Positions 25,052 through 34,946 of a stretch of 64,000 nucleotides of DNA are shown piece by piece. Within the stretch, counting starts at the first letter, position 1. Each line of letters opens with the position of its first letter. The stretch covers positions 161,803 through 225,802 of the forward strand of contig NZ_LMDK01000016.1 of assembly GCF_001425055.1 (NCBI RefSeq), given 5' to 3'. The DNA is from Pelomonas sp. Root1237. Its GTDB lineage: Bacteria; Pseudomonadota; Gammaproteobacteria; Burkholderiales; Burkholderiaceae_C. The translations under genes were made by a program, and so were the position numbers. The notes beneath the pieces were generated by a model, which was not told the origin of the DNA, searched no databases, and worked only from the letters and a program-made list of their open reading frames with translations.

Positions 25052-25326
25052 GACGGTCTCCTGGAACTAAGGCATCGCACTGTGCCTGCCGCCTGTCGCG
25101 CGGCGGTTTCAGGCCGGACGGGCGTTTGTTTCGTTTGTTCATGTGCCCACGAGGGCCGTTGACGACCGCGATGCCGGAGGGGCCAGTCGCAATGCTGGAC
25201 TGACGCTCGCATCCCCCCGCGGCAATCCTCAACCGAGAGGACACCGAGCCATCGCGCCGCCTTCTAGGGGTTGCCGGGCCACCGGGGCGGGCGGAGCCTC
25301 GAACCGTCGACTGCAAAGGAGCCGCG

Positions 25327-26532
25327 ATGACACTTGCCGCTTGGAGATGCCTGCTGGCCGCCGTGCTGGCGACTGCCCTGCATTCGGCGCGAGCCGACGT
25401 TGTCACGGACTGGAACGTCACGGCGCTCGGCCTCACGGCGTCCAGCACGCCGCAAGTCGAGATGCGTGCCTTGGCTCTCACGCACGTCGCCATGTTCGAC
25501 GCCGTCAACGCCATCACGCGCACGCACCAGGCCTACATGAGTCCCGCCCCCGCGGCACCGGCCGGCGCATCGGCCGAGGCGGCGGCGGCATCGGCGGCAC
25601 ATGCGGTGCTGGCGTCGATCTACCCGCTGCAAAAGCCTGCACTCGACGCCGCGTTGCAGGCGTCGCTTGCCAAGCTGCCCGATGGCGCCGGCAAGAGCGA
25701 TGGCAGCGCCCTGGGCCGCCAGGTCGCCGAGCAATGCATCGCCATGCGCAGCAGCGACGGCTGGAACGCCCGCGTCGTCTACACGCCAGCCACCGCCCGA
25801 GGCAGTTGGCAGCCGGCGCCGCCCTCGATGGGCGGCTTTGCCTCGATCCACTGGGCCGAGGTCAAGCCCTTCTTCCTCAAATCAGCGGCGGAAGTGACGG
25901 CGCCCGGCCCGTTGGCGATTGACAGTGTGCAATACGCCAAGGAACTCGACGAGGTGAGGCGCCTGGGCGGGCGCAACTCCACCGAGCGAACTGCCGACCA
26001 GACGGCGGCGGCCATCTTCACGCTGATAAACGGCGGCCAGATGTGGAACGCCGCCGCGCGCGCCGCCGCCACCGCCAAGGGCACGTCGACGCCGGAGAAC
26101 GCCCGGATCTTCGCCATCATCAACATGGCCGCGCTCGACGCCGTGATCGCCAGCTGGGAGGTCAAGCGCAAGATGGGCACCTGGCGCCCGGTGACGGCCA
26201 TCCGCGCCGCTTCGAGCAATGCGGACCCGACCTGGGAGCCGTTGATCAACACGCCGCCGCACCCGGACTACCTCTCCGGCCATTCGGCGACGTCAGGCGC
26301 CTGGTCCAGGTCGCTCCAACTGCTGTTCGGCAACGACGGCGTGCCCTTCAGCGCCACCTTCAACAACGCGCTGACGCGTCATTTCAGCAGCTTCTCCCAG
26401 GCGGCGACGGAGATCGAGAATGCCCGGATCTGGGCAGGCATTCACACCCGCACGGCTGATGAGCACGCCACGGCTCTCGGCCGGAAGGTCGCGGAACTGG
26501 CCGTGCAGCGAGGAATGCAGAAGCTGCCGTGA
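25327..26532 (+). CDS. Vanadium-dependent haloperoxidase/PAP2-related secreted protein
   Basis: This 401-residue protein has a signal peptide ending ARADV. The vanadate/phosphate pocket is complete: Lys280 and Arg287 (KRKMGTWRP), Ser317-Gly-His319 (YLSGHSA), and Arg367 with His373 (RIWAGIH). These are the residues of vanadium chloroperoxidases and bacterial PAP2-type acid phosphatases. N-terminal helices resemble the haloperoxidase bundle. Either halide oxidation or phosphatase activity is possible; the sequence alone cannot decide. GCAAAGGAG precedes the ATG. Confidence 0.88.
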   Translation: MTLAAWRCLLAAVLATALHSARADVVTDWNVTALGLTASSTPQVEMRALALTHVAMFDAVNAITRTHQAYMSPAPAAPAGASAEAAAASAAHAVLASIYPLQKPALDAALQASLAKLPDGAGKSDGSALGRQVAEQCIAMRSSDGWNARVVYTPATARGSWQPAPPSMGGFASIHWAEVKPFFLKSAAEVTAPGPLAIDSVQYAKELDEVRRLGGRNSTERTADQTAAAIFTLINGGQMWNAAARAAATAKGTSTPENARIFAIINMAALDAVIASWEVKRKMGTWRPVTAIRAASSNADPTWEPLINTPPHPDYLSGHSATSGAWSRSLQLLFGNDGVPFSATFNNALTRHFSSFSQAATEIENARIWAGIHTRTADEHATALGRKVAELAVQRGMQKLP

Positions 26533-26603
26533 AGCGATCCCCGCGGCTTGAATGAGCGCGATGAGCGCGCACTCGCTTGAGGCGATCAGCACTGTGACCA
26601 GGA

Positions 26604-27398
26604 TCAGCGACCCGCGCCCGCCGCACGCGTGATCTGCACCTGCACCTCGCCCACGCCGGCAAACACATGCCGCGACTGCTGGCCGATGCGGATGTCGTGC
26701 ACGCCGGTGATCATGCCGGTCGAGATGACGTCGCCGGCGCGCAGGATCTCGCCCTGCTGGGCACGCTTGTTCAGCGTGAAGGCCAGCGCGCCGAGAGGCC
26801 CTGGCTTGATGGCGACCTTGCCGGTGCCGACCGACTGGCCATCGATGAAGGTCTCCACATCGATGGTTTCCAGCTCGCGCCAGTTGGCGATCTCTGCACC
26901 GACGACGACGCCCCAGTTGTTGCCGAAGTCGGAGATGACGGCCCCCGGGCCGATGTCGTTCAGCGTCGCCAGCGGGCTGCTGGCGACTTCCACGCCGATG
27001 TGCATGGACTTGACGAGCGGGGCGACGGTGTCGGCCGTCCAGTCGGCCTTGCCTGCCGGCGCGTCGGCCGCGACGACGATGACGACTTCGGCCTCGACCG
27101 CCGCAAAGCCGCCTTCGAAGACCGGGCATTGCGCGGCAACACCTTGCGCCACGTGGTGGACGTTGGCGGCAAAGGCGGGCCCGATGAGACGCTCTTCAGG
27201 GAACTGCGCCGCGAACGCCGGGTTCACACGGGCGACCTTCCAGCCCTTGACCGCATCGGGCCAGCGCGCGATGGCGGCGGCCTGGATGGCATAGGCCTCG
27301 GCCAGCGTCGCGGGCGGCGTGCCGGGGTAGGCTGCGATCGCAAGGCCGGCGGCGCGGGCGGCGGTGAAGGCTTCGGCGATTTGCTGGGTGGCGCTCAT
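26604..27398 (-). CDS. 2-keto-4-pentenoate hydratase-like protein (MhpD family)
   Basis: This 264-residue FAH-fold protein has VKGWKVARVNPAF near the N-terminus, AAVEAEVVIVVAADAP with the metal-binding Glu pair, DFGNNWGVVVGAEIANW and GALAFTLNKRAQQGEILRAG. This set is typical of 2-oxopent-4-enoate hydratase in catechol meta-cleavage. No other meta-cleavage genes are adjacent, so the substrate is uncertain. Confidence 0.85.
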   Translation of the reverse strand: MSATQQIAEAFTAARAAGLAIAAYPGTPPATLAEAYAIQAAAIARWPDAVKGWKVARVNPAFAAQFPEERLIGPAFAANVHHVAQGVAAQCPVFEGGFAAVEAEVVIVVAADAPAGKADWTADTVAPLVKSMHIGVEVASSPLATLNDIGPGAVISDFGNNWGVVVGAEIANWRELETIDVETFIDGQSVGTGKVAIKPGPLGALAFTLNKRAQQGEILRAGDVISTGMITGVHDIRIGQQSRHVFAGVGEVQVQITRAAGAGR

Positions 27399-27493
27399 GA
27401 AGTTCTCTCTGTGCGCCGACCGGCGCGGTGATGCATGCGGTCGGCAATGTACCGCGCAAAACGAAACAGGGTTTCACTTCTCGGGAAGCGGTC

Positions 27494-28150
27494 CTATCCC
27501 GCCTGCTCCATGCGCACCGCGAACAGCGCCAGCTCCACGTCATTGTGCACGCCGATCTTCTCCAGCACCCGGGCGCGGTAGGTGGACACTGTGTTGGGCG
27601 AGAGCACCAGCTGTTCGGCGATCTCGCCCACGCTGCGGCCGGCGGCCAGCAGCTTGAAGACCTGATATTCGCGATGCGACAGCAGTTCGTGCAGCGCTTG
27701 CGTGTCGTCCGCCTGCCGGCCACCCGGCCCACCCGCGCCGATGGCGCCGGCCAGCTGCTCGGCCACGCTGGGCGTGATGAAGAGCTTGCCGCGGGCGACG
27801 CTGCGCACCGCGTCGATCATCTGTTCGCTGTCCGCACTCTTGTTCAGGTAGCCGGCCGCACCGAGCTTCAAGCTGCGCACGGCGTACTGGCGGTCGGGAT
27901 AGGTGGACAGCATCAGCACCGGCAGCTTCGGGAATTCGGACTTCAGCGCCTTCAGGATGTCCAGGCCGTCGCGCTGGGGCATGGCGATATCCAGCAGCAC
28001 GACGTCAACCCCACCGATGCGCACGCGCTGGATGGCGTCGGGCCCGTTGGCGGCCTCACCGACCACTTGCAGATCCTCGGCTTCAGCCAGCACCTGCTTG
28101 ATGCCTTGGCGGACGATGAGGTGGTCGTCGCAGATCAACACACGGATCAT
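27494..28150 (-). CDS. NarL/FixJ-family response regulator (partner of the PAS kinase)
   Basis: The ATG at 28150 follows GGAGGACAA and gives 218 residues. The receiver has Asp8-Asp9, phospho-acceptor Asp54 (VLLDIAMPQRDG), LMLSTYP and Lys104 (YLNKSA). The C-terminal HTH is LSHREYQVFKLLAAGRSVGE with NTVSTYRARVLEKIGV. It lies downstream of the PAS histidine kinase on the same strand, across a 205-bp gap full of hairpins, and is its likely partner. Confidence 0.93.
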   Translation of the reverse strand: MIRVLICDDHLIVRQGIKQVLAEAEDLQVVGEAANGPDAIQRVRIGGVDVVLLDIAMPQRDGLDILKALKSEFPKLPVLMLSTYPDRQYAVRSLKLGAAGYLNKSADSEQMIDAVRSVARGKLFITPSVAEQLAGAIGAGGPGGRQADDTQALHELLSHREYQVFKLLAAGRSVGEIAEQLVLSPNTVSTYRARVLEKIGVHNDVELALFAVRMEQAG

Positions 28151-28160
28151 TTGTCCTCCA

Positions 28161-28249
28161 CGGGCCGAGCGCCGGGCCGCTCCCAAGCCGGCCCGTCCGG
28201 GCGATGTGCTTGCCGGTCAATCCGGCAAGCATCGCCGTCCCCCCGGGGG
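28161..28249. repeat. 89-bp repeat, copy 1 (inverted relative to copy 2)
   Basis: It begins CGGGCCGAGCGCCGGGCCGC and ends in a C/G-rich CCCCCCGGGGG. By my count it is 78/89 identical to the reverse complement of 30680-30768. It contains a stem (28201-28235) with arms GCGATG and CTTGCCGG, loop TCAAT, CCGGCAAG and CATCGC. It sits between the response regulator and histidine kinase genes. Confidence 0.85.
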
Positions 28250-28263
28250 CTGAGGCCGGACAT

Positions 28264-28345
28264 AACGCGCCCAGTGGGCGCGTTGTGCCTGCCGAAGCGC
28301 TGCGGCCACTGGCCGCAGCGCGGTCCCGGCCAAGGTATTCCTTGG
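28264..28345. repeat. Three consecutive strong hairpins in the kinase-regulator gap
   Basis: AACGCGCCC-AGT-GGGCGCGTT (28264-28284), GCGCTGCGGCCA-C-TGGCCGCAGCGC (28297-28321) and CCAAGG-TATT-CCTTGG (28330-28345) are all perfect stems. They lie within the minus-strand intercistronic region after the kinase stop. They may end or process the transcript so that the two genes are expressed unequally. Confidence 0.6.
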
Positions 28346-28355
28346 ACGAGGGGCT

Positions 28356-29492
28356 TCATGCTTGCTCCAACGGCATGACGAGCCTGACGGTGGTGCCCCG
28401 CCCTGGAAAACTCTCGATGCCCACTCGCCCGCCAAAATGTCCCGCCCGCTCGCGCATGCCCAGCACGCCGTAGCTGCGCGCATCGTTGAGCGCCTCGGGC
28501 GCGGCGCCCACGCCATCGTCGCGCACCTGCAGGTAGAGCACCGGCCCTGGCGGCGCGTCCACGTCGAGGCGGATGGCTACATGCCGCGCCCGCGCGTGCC
28601 GGGCGATGTTGGACAGCACCTCCTGGAAGATGCGGAACACCGCGATGGCCAGGCCCCCTTCCGGCGGCACCACGTCGGCGGCCACGTGCATCTTGAAGTC
28701 GACCTGGCGCTCGTCGCTGCCGGTCAGTTCAAACTCCTGGGCCTGCCACTCCAGCGCCGCCCACAGGCCCTGATGGTCCAGGATGCTGGGGCGCAGGTCC
28801 GTGATGATGCGGCCGACCGAGTCGACCGCCGTGTCCACCAGGCCGCCCATGCGCTGGCACTTGTCCACCATGGGCTCACGCTGTGTCGCATCGCCGACGC
28901 GGCGGGCCAGCCAGTCCAGGTCCATCTTCAACGCGACGAGCAGCGAGCCGAGTTCGTCATGGATCTCGCGGGCGATGCGCTTGCGCTCGGTCTCGCGCAC
29001 CGCCTCCAGGTGGTGGGCCAGCTCGCGCAGCTCGGCGGTGCGCCCGGCCACGCGCTGCTCCAACTCGTCATGGCTGGCGCGCAGGAGCGCCTCGGCCTGG
29101 CGACGCGCCGAGATGTCAACGAAGGTGACGACGGCGCCCTGCACCTCCCCGGCCTCGATGACGGGATAGCTCGAATATTCGGCGGGGAAAGCGCTGCCGT
29201 CGGCCCGCCACAGCACCTCGTCGTCAATGCGGCAGGGCTCGCCACGGCGAAAGGCGTTGAAGATGGGGCAGTCGCACTCCGGATAGTGGGCACCACTTTC
29301 TCGCGAGTGGTGGATCAGCTCATGCATGTTGCGGCCCAGCACCTGTTCCGTGCGCCAGCCCAGGGCCTCGCAGGCGGCACGGTTGACGAAGGTGCAGCAG
29401 CCGGCCATGTCGATGCCGAAGATGCCTTCACCCGTGCTTTCCAGCAGCAGCGAGGCGGTCGAGGGGTGGTCAAGGGCAAACGGCATGCTCAT
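28356..29492 (-). CDS. PAS-domain sensor histidine kinase (HisKA_3/NarX type)
   Basis: With the ATG at 29492 the protein has 378 residues. An N-terminal PAS domain (LLESTGEGIFGIDMAGCCTFVNRAACEALGW, about residues 15-125) also has a Cys pair CDCPIF. A coiled segment and a HisKA_3 domain follow, with the phospho-His in REIHDELGSLL. The HATPase has EVLSNIARHARA as N-box and DDGVG. There are no transmembrane helices, so it senses a cytoplasmic signal. It pairs with the response regulator downstream. Confidence 0.92.
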   Translation of the reverse strand: MSMPFALDHPSTASLLLESTGEGIFGIDMAGCCTFVNRAACEALGWRTEQVLGRNMHELIHHSRESGAHYPECDCPIFNAFRRGEPCRIDDEVLWRADGSAFPAEYSSYPVIEAGEVQGAVVTFVDISARRQAEALLRASHDELEQRVAGRTAELRELAHHLEAVRETERKRIAREIHDELGSLLVALKMDLDWLARRVGDATQREPMVDKCQRMGGLVDTAVDSVGRIITDLRPSILDHQGLWAALEWQAQEFELTGSDERQVDFKMHVAADVVPPEGGLAIAVFRIFQEVLSNIARHARARHVAIRLDVDAPPGPVLYLQVRDDGVGAAPEALNDARSYGVLGMRERAGHFGGRVGIESFPGRGTTVRLVMPLEQA

Positions 29493-29614
29493 GAGATTAG
29501 CAAGCAGCGCGCCACTCAATGCCTTGGAACGAATAAGGAAATAAGAAAACTGTCCTTCCGCGAATAAGAGACTTTGGGCACCCTCTCGGCTTTCGTTCAC
29601 CCGACGGCCCAGTC

Positions 29615-30625
29615 ATGCCCCCTTTCCTGCCCACCCGCCGTGCCCTGGTCGCGCTGATGGCCGCCACGGCCGCCCTGCCCGCCCTGGCCTCGGACGCGAC
29701 GCTGCTCAATGTCTCCTACGACGTCGCTCGCGAGCTCTACAAGCAGATCAACCCGGCCTTCGTTGCCGCGCAGAAGGCCAAGGGCCAGGCCGTGACCGTC
29801 AACCAGAGCCACGGCGGCTCCAGCAAGCAGATCGGTGCCGTCATCGGCGGCCTGGAGGCCGACGTCGTCACGATGAACCAGGCCACCGACGTGGACCAAC
29901 TCGCCAGCGCCGGGCTGACGCCGGCCGACTGGCGCAGCCGCTTCCCGAACAACGCGGCGCCCTATTCGTCGACCATGACCTTCCTCGTGCGCAAGGGGAA
30001 CCCCAAGGGCATCAAGGACTGGAGCGACCTGGCCCGCCCTGGCGTGCAGGTCATCATCCCCAACCCCAAGGTCACCGGCAACGGCCGCTACAGCTATCTG
30101 GCCATCTGGGGCAGCGTCATCGCCACCGGCGGCAGCGAGGCCCAGGCCAAGGAGCTGGTGACCAAGGTGCTGACCAATGTGCCGGTGCTGGACGGTGGCG
30201 GCCGCGGCGCAACGACGACCTTCACGCAGCGCGGCATCGGTGACGTGCTCGTCACTTTCGAGGCCGAGGTCGAACTGATCGAGAACGAGTTCGGCAAGGG
30301 CCAGTTCGAGCAGGTCAACCCCAGCATCTCCATCGAGACCGACGCGCCGGTGGCCATCGTCGACAAGGTCGCGGCCAAGAAAGGCAGCGCGGCACTGGCC
30401 AAGGCCTACCTCGACTTCCACTGGAGCCCGGAAGGCCAGGAAATCATCGCCAAGAACAACTTCCGCCCGCGCGACCCGGCCGTCTTCAAGAAGCACGCAC
30501 AGCGCTTCGCCAACATCAAGCTGTTCACGGTGGACCAGACGCTGGGCGGCTGGGCCAAGGTCAGCAAGACCCACTTTGCCGACGGTGGCTCGTTCGACCA
30601 GGTGATGGCGGGGATCAAGCGTTGA
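29615..30625 (+). CDS. sbp: Sulfate/thiosulfate-binding periplasmic protein (first copy)
   Basis: This 336-residue protein has a signal peptide ending PALASD. It then has LLNVSYDVARELYKQINPAF, VNQSHGGSSKQI for oxyanion contacts and [25 protein letters not shown] and GGRGATTTFTQRGIGDVLV complete the Sbp/CysP signature. It begins the sbp-cysT-cysW-cysA operon. A 167-bp gap with a repeat separates it from cysT. Confidence 0.95.
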   Translation: MPPFLPTRRALVALMAATAALPALASDATLLNVSYDVARELYKQINPAFVAAQKAKGQAVTVNQSHGGSSKQIGAVIGGLEADVVTMNQATDVDQLASAGLTPADWRSRFPNNAAPYSSTMTFLVRKGNPKGIKDWSDLARPGVQVIIPNPKVTGNGRYSYLAIWGSVIATGGSEAQAKELVTKVLTNVPVLDGGGRGATTTFTQRGIGDVLVTFEAEVELIENEFGKGQFEQVNPSISIETDAPVAIVDKVAAKKGSAALAKAYLDFHWSPEGQEIIAKNNFRPRDPAVFKKHAQRFANIKLFTVDQTLGGWAKVSKTHFADGGSFDQVMAGIKR

Positions 30626-30679
30626 CATGGAGCCCCTCGCCCAGTCGCGCCGCGCTGAACGCGGGCGTACCTGGTCGAT

Positions 30680-30768
30680 CCCCCGAGGGGATGGCGATGC
30701 TTGCGGCATTGAGCCGCAAGCACATCGCCTAAGCGGGCCGGCTAGGGAGCGGCCCGGCGCTCGGCCCG
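30680..30768. repeat. 89-bp repeat, copy 2 (inverted relative to copy 1)
   Basis: The reverse complement of this segment matches 28161-28249 at about 88 percent identity. Its internal stem uses CTTGCGGC with GCCGCAAG where copy 1 uses CTTGCCGG with CCGGCAAG, so the arms changed together. It lies between sbp and cysT inside the sulfate operon. Confidence 0.85.
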
Positions 30769-30792
30769 GAATGCAAAACAAATACAACTGAC

Positions 30793-31626
30793 ATGGCCCT
30801 GTTCCTACGACGACGCGTACTGCCCGGCTTTGCGCCAACGCTCGGCTTCACGCTGTTCTACCTGTCCCTCATCGTGCTGGTGCCGCTGATCGCGGTGTTC
30901 CTGAAGTCCTCGGGGCATGGCTTCGACGCCTTCTGGGCCGCCGCCACCGCGCCGCGCGTGATGGCGTCCTACAAGCTCAGCTTCGGCGCCTCGCTGCTGG
31001 CCGCCCTCATCAACCTTTTCTTCGGCCTCATCCTGGCCTGGTGCATCGTGCGCTACGAGTTCCCGGGCAAGAAGCTGGTCGACGCGCTGATCGACCTGCC
31101 TTTCGCCCTGCCGACCGCCGTGGCCGGCATTGCGCTGACAGCGCTGTATGCGCCCAACGGCTGGGTCGGCTCCCTCTTTGCCAAGTACGACATCAAGATC
31201 GCCTTTACCCCGCTGGGCATCCTGCTCGCGCTGATCTTCATCGGCCTGCCCTTCATCGTGCGCACGGTGCAGCCGGTGCTGGAGGACATGGAGACCGAGT
31301 TGGAAGAAGCCGCGGCATCACTCGGCGCCCAGCGCTGGACGACCTTCCGCTATGTCGTGTTACCCACGCTGCTGCCCGCCTTGCTGACCGGCTTCGCGCT
31401 GGCCTTTGCGCGCGCCGTCGGCGAGTACGGCTCGGTCATCTTCATCGCCGGCAACATCCCCATGGTCAGCGAGATCACGCCGCTGATGATCATTGCCAAG
31501 CTGGAGCAGTACGACTACGTGGGCGCCACGGCGATCGCGGCCGTCATGCTGATCGTCAGCTTTGTGCTGCTGCTGGCCATCAACGGCCTGCAGGCCTGGA
31601 GTTCGCGCCGGGGAGGAAAGCGATGA
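30793..31626 (+). CDS. cysT: Sulfate ABC transporter permease CysT (CysU)
   Basis: This 277-residue inner-membrane protein has six helices and the EAA loop [20 protein letters not shown]. Family marks are [19 protein letters not shown] at the N-terminus, [19 protein letters not shown] and [18 protein letters not shown]. The stop overlaps the cysW ATG (ATGA). Confidence 0.96.
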   Translation: MALFLRRRVLPGFAPTLGFTLFYLSLIVLVPLIAVFLKSSGHGFDAFWAAATAPRVMASYKLSFGASLLAALINLFFGLILAWCIVRYEFPGKKLVDALIDLPFALPTAVAGIALTALYAPNGWVGSLFAKYDIKIAFTPLGILLALIFIGLPFIVRTVQPVLEDMETELEEAAASLGAQRWTTFRYVVLPTLLPALLTGFALAFARAVGEYGSVIFIAGNIPMVSEITPLMIIAKLEQYDYVGATAIAAVMLIVSFVLLLAINGLQAWSSRRGGKR

Positions 31627-32506
31627 GCACGGCTTTGCACCTCGCACCACCGCGTGCCCGCGCCAAGTATCAGGACAACCCGGCCACGCGCGAATCGCCC
31701 GCGGTGCGTTTCACGCTGCTGGCGCTGGGCCTGACCTTCTTCGCCGTCTTCCTGCTGCTGCCGCTGGTGGCCGTGTTCACCGAGGCGCTGCGCAAGGGCT
31801 GGGAGGTGTACTTCGCGTCCATCGCCGAAGAGGAAACCTTCTCCGCCATCAAACTGACGCTGATCGCCACGGCCATCGCGGTGCCGTTGAACCTGGTGTT
31901 CGGCCTGAGCGCGTCGTGGCTGATCGCCAAGCATGAGTTCCGCGGCAAGCAGTTGCTGATCACGTTGATCGACCTGCCCTTCTCGGTCTCACCCGTCGTG
32001 GCCGGCCTGATGTATGTGCTGATCTTCGGCGCCCAGGGCTGGTTCGGCCCCTGGCTGCAGGCTCACGACGTGAAGATCATCTTCGCCGTGCCTGGCATCG
32101 TGCTGGCGACCGTCTTCGTGACCTTCCCCTTTGTCGCCCGCGAGCTGATCCCGCTGATGCAGGCGCAAGGGCGCGACGAGGAAGAGGCGGCCACTGTGCT
32201 CGGCGCCAGCGGCTGGCAGACCTTCCGCCGCGTCACGCTGCCCAACATCAAGTGGGGCCTGCTGTACGGCGTCATCCTGTGCAATGCACGCGCCATGGGC
32301 GAGTTCGGCGCGGTGTCGGTCGTCTCTGGCCACATTCGCGGCCTGACCAACACGCTGCCTTTGCACGTCGAGATCCTCTACAACGAATACCAGTTCGCGG
32401 CCGCCTTCGCCGTGGCCTCGCTGCTGGCGCTGCTGGCGCTGGTGACGCTGGTGATCAAGCAATTCATCGAGTGGCGCGCCAGCCAGTCGTCGCACGGGAG
32501 CGAATG

Positions 32507-32507
<1 letters not shown>
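31623..32507 (+). CDS. cysW: Sulfate ABC transporter permease CysW
   Basis: The ATG at 31623 gives 294 residues with six membrane helices. [40 protein letters not shown] (EAA loop) and [20 protein letters not shown] are diagnostic of CysW. It forms the channel with CysT. The stop overlaps the cysA start region. Confidence 0.96.
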
Positions 32508-33565
<1,058 letters not shown>

Positions 33566-33669
33566 GGGGTCACCCCCGCCGGCCGTCCGCTTGCTGGTCG
33601 GGTTTGCGTCCGTCCAGGCAAGGGTCAGCGTCGACGAAGTCCGCCGGCGGGCCCTGCCAGGAGCCCGCC

Positions 33670-33996
33670 ATGCCCATCCCCGCCCTGCAGCGCCGCCTGA
33701 TCGGCCTCGCCGCCCTCGCCGTCCTCGGCGTCTACCACCTCACCCGGCCTGCTCACGCCTGTGGGCTCCCACGCCCTGCATCGGCCGTCGTGCCCGAGTC
33801 CGCTGCCAGTGCCGCCAAACGCCGAAACGACACGGCGCTGCGGTTCGATCCGCCCGCAGCCGGGAAGCTGCGTCCGACCCGGGCCGATTACGAGGACTGC
33901 ATCGATCACCCTTCACTCGACGGCCTGGTCACCGATTGCTCAGCGCTGCTGCCCGAAACGCCAGCCAAGCCCGCGCGCCCGGCCAAGGCCCGCTGA
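33670..33996 (+). CDS. Small hypothetical protein with N-terminal hydrophobic segment
   Basis: The ATG at 33670 lies six bases after AGGAG and gives 108 residues. A hydrophobic N-terminus (about residues 8-24) could be a signal or membrane anchor. The rest has two Cys (YEDCIDHPSLDGLVTDC) that could form a disulfide in the periplasm, and an Ala/Pro/Lys tail. Family not recognised. Confidence 0.6.
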   Translation: MPIPALQRRLIGLAALAVLGVYHLTRPAHACGLPRPASAVVPESAASAAKRRNDTALRFDPPAAGKLRPTRADYEDCIDHPSLDGLVTDCSALLPETPAKPARPAKAR

Positions 33997-34112
33997 GCCG
34001 CGCCGCACCCGGCTGGCATATTCGGCCCGCGCATGCGCTGCTGCGCATTGCTTCCTTCCTTGATCGCAGGGCGCTGACCACACTGGGGGTTCCACTGTTC
34101 AAGGAACACCCA

Positions 34113-34331
34113 ATGAGCATCACCGCCATCAACGTGCGCAACCAGTTCCGCGGAACGATCAAGGAAATCATCGAAGGCCCGGTCGTCTCCGAGGTCGACG
34201 TCCTCACCCGCAACGGCGACATCGTCACTTCGGTCATCACGACACGCTCGGTCAAGGACCTGGGCCTGGAGGTCGGCCGCGAGGTCGTCGCCCTGGTCAA
34301 GTCCACCGAAGTGTCGATCGCGACGCTGTAA
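34113..34331 (+). CDS. mop: Molybdenum-pterin-binding protein (Mop/molbindin)
   Basis: This 72-residue single TOBE domain protein starts MSITAINVRNQFRGTIKEII and ends VALVKSTEVSI, the molbindin fold that binds molybdate as a hexamer. It resembles the repeats in the ModE of this window. It probably stores or buffers molybdate. AAGGAA lies upstream with good spacing. Confidence 0.92.
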   Translation: MSITAINVRNQFRGTIKEIIEGPVVSEVDVLTRNGDIVTSVITTRSVKDLGLEVGREVVALVKSTEVSIATL

Positions 34332-34334
34332 GCC

Positions 34335-34922
34335 ATGGCCTACCAGCCGCCGCGCGTTCTCATCATCCCGGGCCTGAACGACAGCGGCTCGGCGCATTGG
34401 CAAACCTGGCTGCAGGGGCAGTACCGCGACGCCCGCCGCGTCACGCAGCGCGACCCGAGCAAACCCGAGTTGGAGCGCTGGGCCGAGCGCATTCAGCGCA
34501 CGCTGGAAGTGGCGGGTGAAGGGGAATGGCTGGCCGTGGCCCACAGCTTCGGCTGCCTGGCGCTGGCGCGCCACCTGGCTGACCACCCTGACTCCCCCAT
34601 TCGCGAGGCCCTTTTCGTTGCCCCGGCCGAGCCTGACAAGTTCGGCATCGCCGAGTCGCTGCCCCACCATCGCCTGCCGCGCCGCTCGCGCCTGATCGCC
34701 AGCAGCACCGATCCCTGGATGAGCGCCGCCAGCGCCGCGCGTTGGGCGCACCGTTGGGGAGCGAGTTACAGCAACCTCGGCCCGGTCGGGCACATCAATG
34801 CCGAGGCCGGCTTCGGGCCCTTCCCGCTGGCCAAGAGCTGGATCGAAGCGGCCCGGGCGCGCGCCGCTGCCGAGCAGCGGCCGCGCCATGCCGAGTTCCG
34901 CGAGTGGGCCTTTGCCATCTGA
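34335..34922 (+). CDS. RBBP9/YdeN-family serine hydrolase
   Basis: This 195-residue alpha/beta hydrolase has VLIIPGLNDSGSAHWQTWL at the N-terminus. The nucleophile motif AHSFGCLALARHLA carries the catalytic Ser, and GPVGHINAEAGFG carries the catalytic His. This is the DUF1234/RBBP9 signature. Substrate unknown. It starts three bases after the mop stop, so the two are probably cotranscribed. Confidence 0.9.
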   Translation: MAYQPPRVLIIPGLNDSGSAHWQTWLQGQYRDARRVTQRDPSKPELERWAERIQRTLEVAGEGEWLAVAHSFGCLALARHLADHPDSPIREALFVAPAEPDKFGIAESLPHHRLPRRSRLIASSTDPWMSAASAARWAHRWGASYSNLGPVGHINAEAGFGPFPLAKSWIEAARARAAAEQRPRHAEFREWAFAI

Positions 34923-34946
34923 AGTGGCGGCTCGGCAGCCGAGAGT

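Noticed and set aside
33566-33669. Riboswitch in the leader of the 33670 gene
   Set aside because: Only a short GGGGG/CCCCC pairing was visible; no conserved riboswitch core could be recognised.
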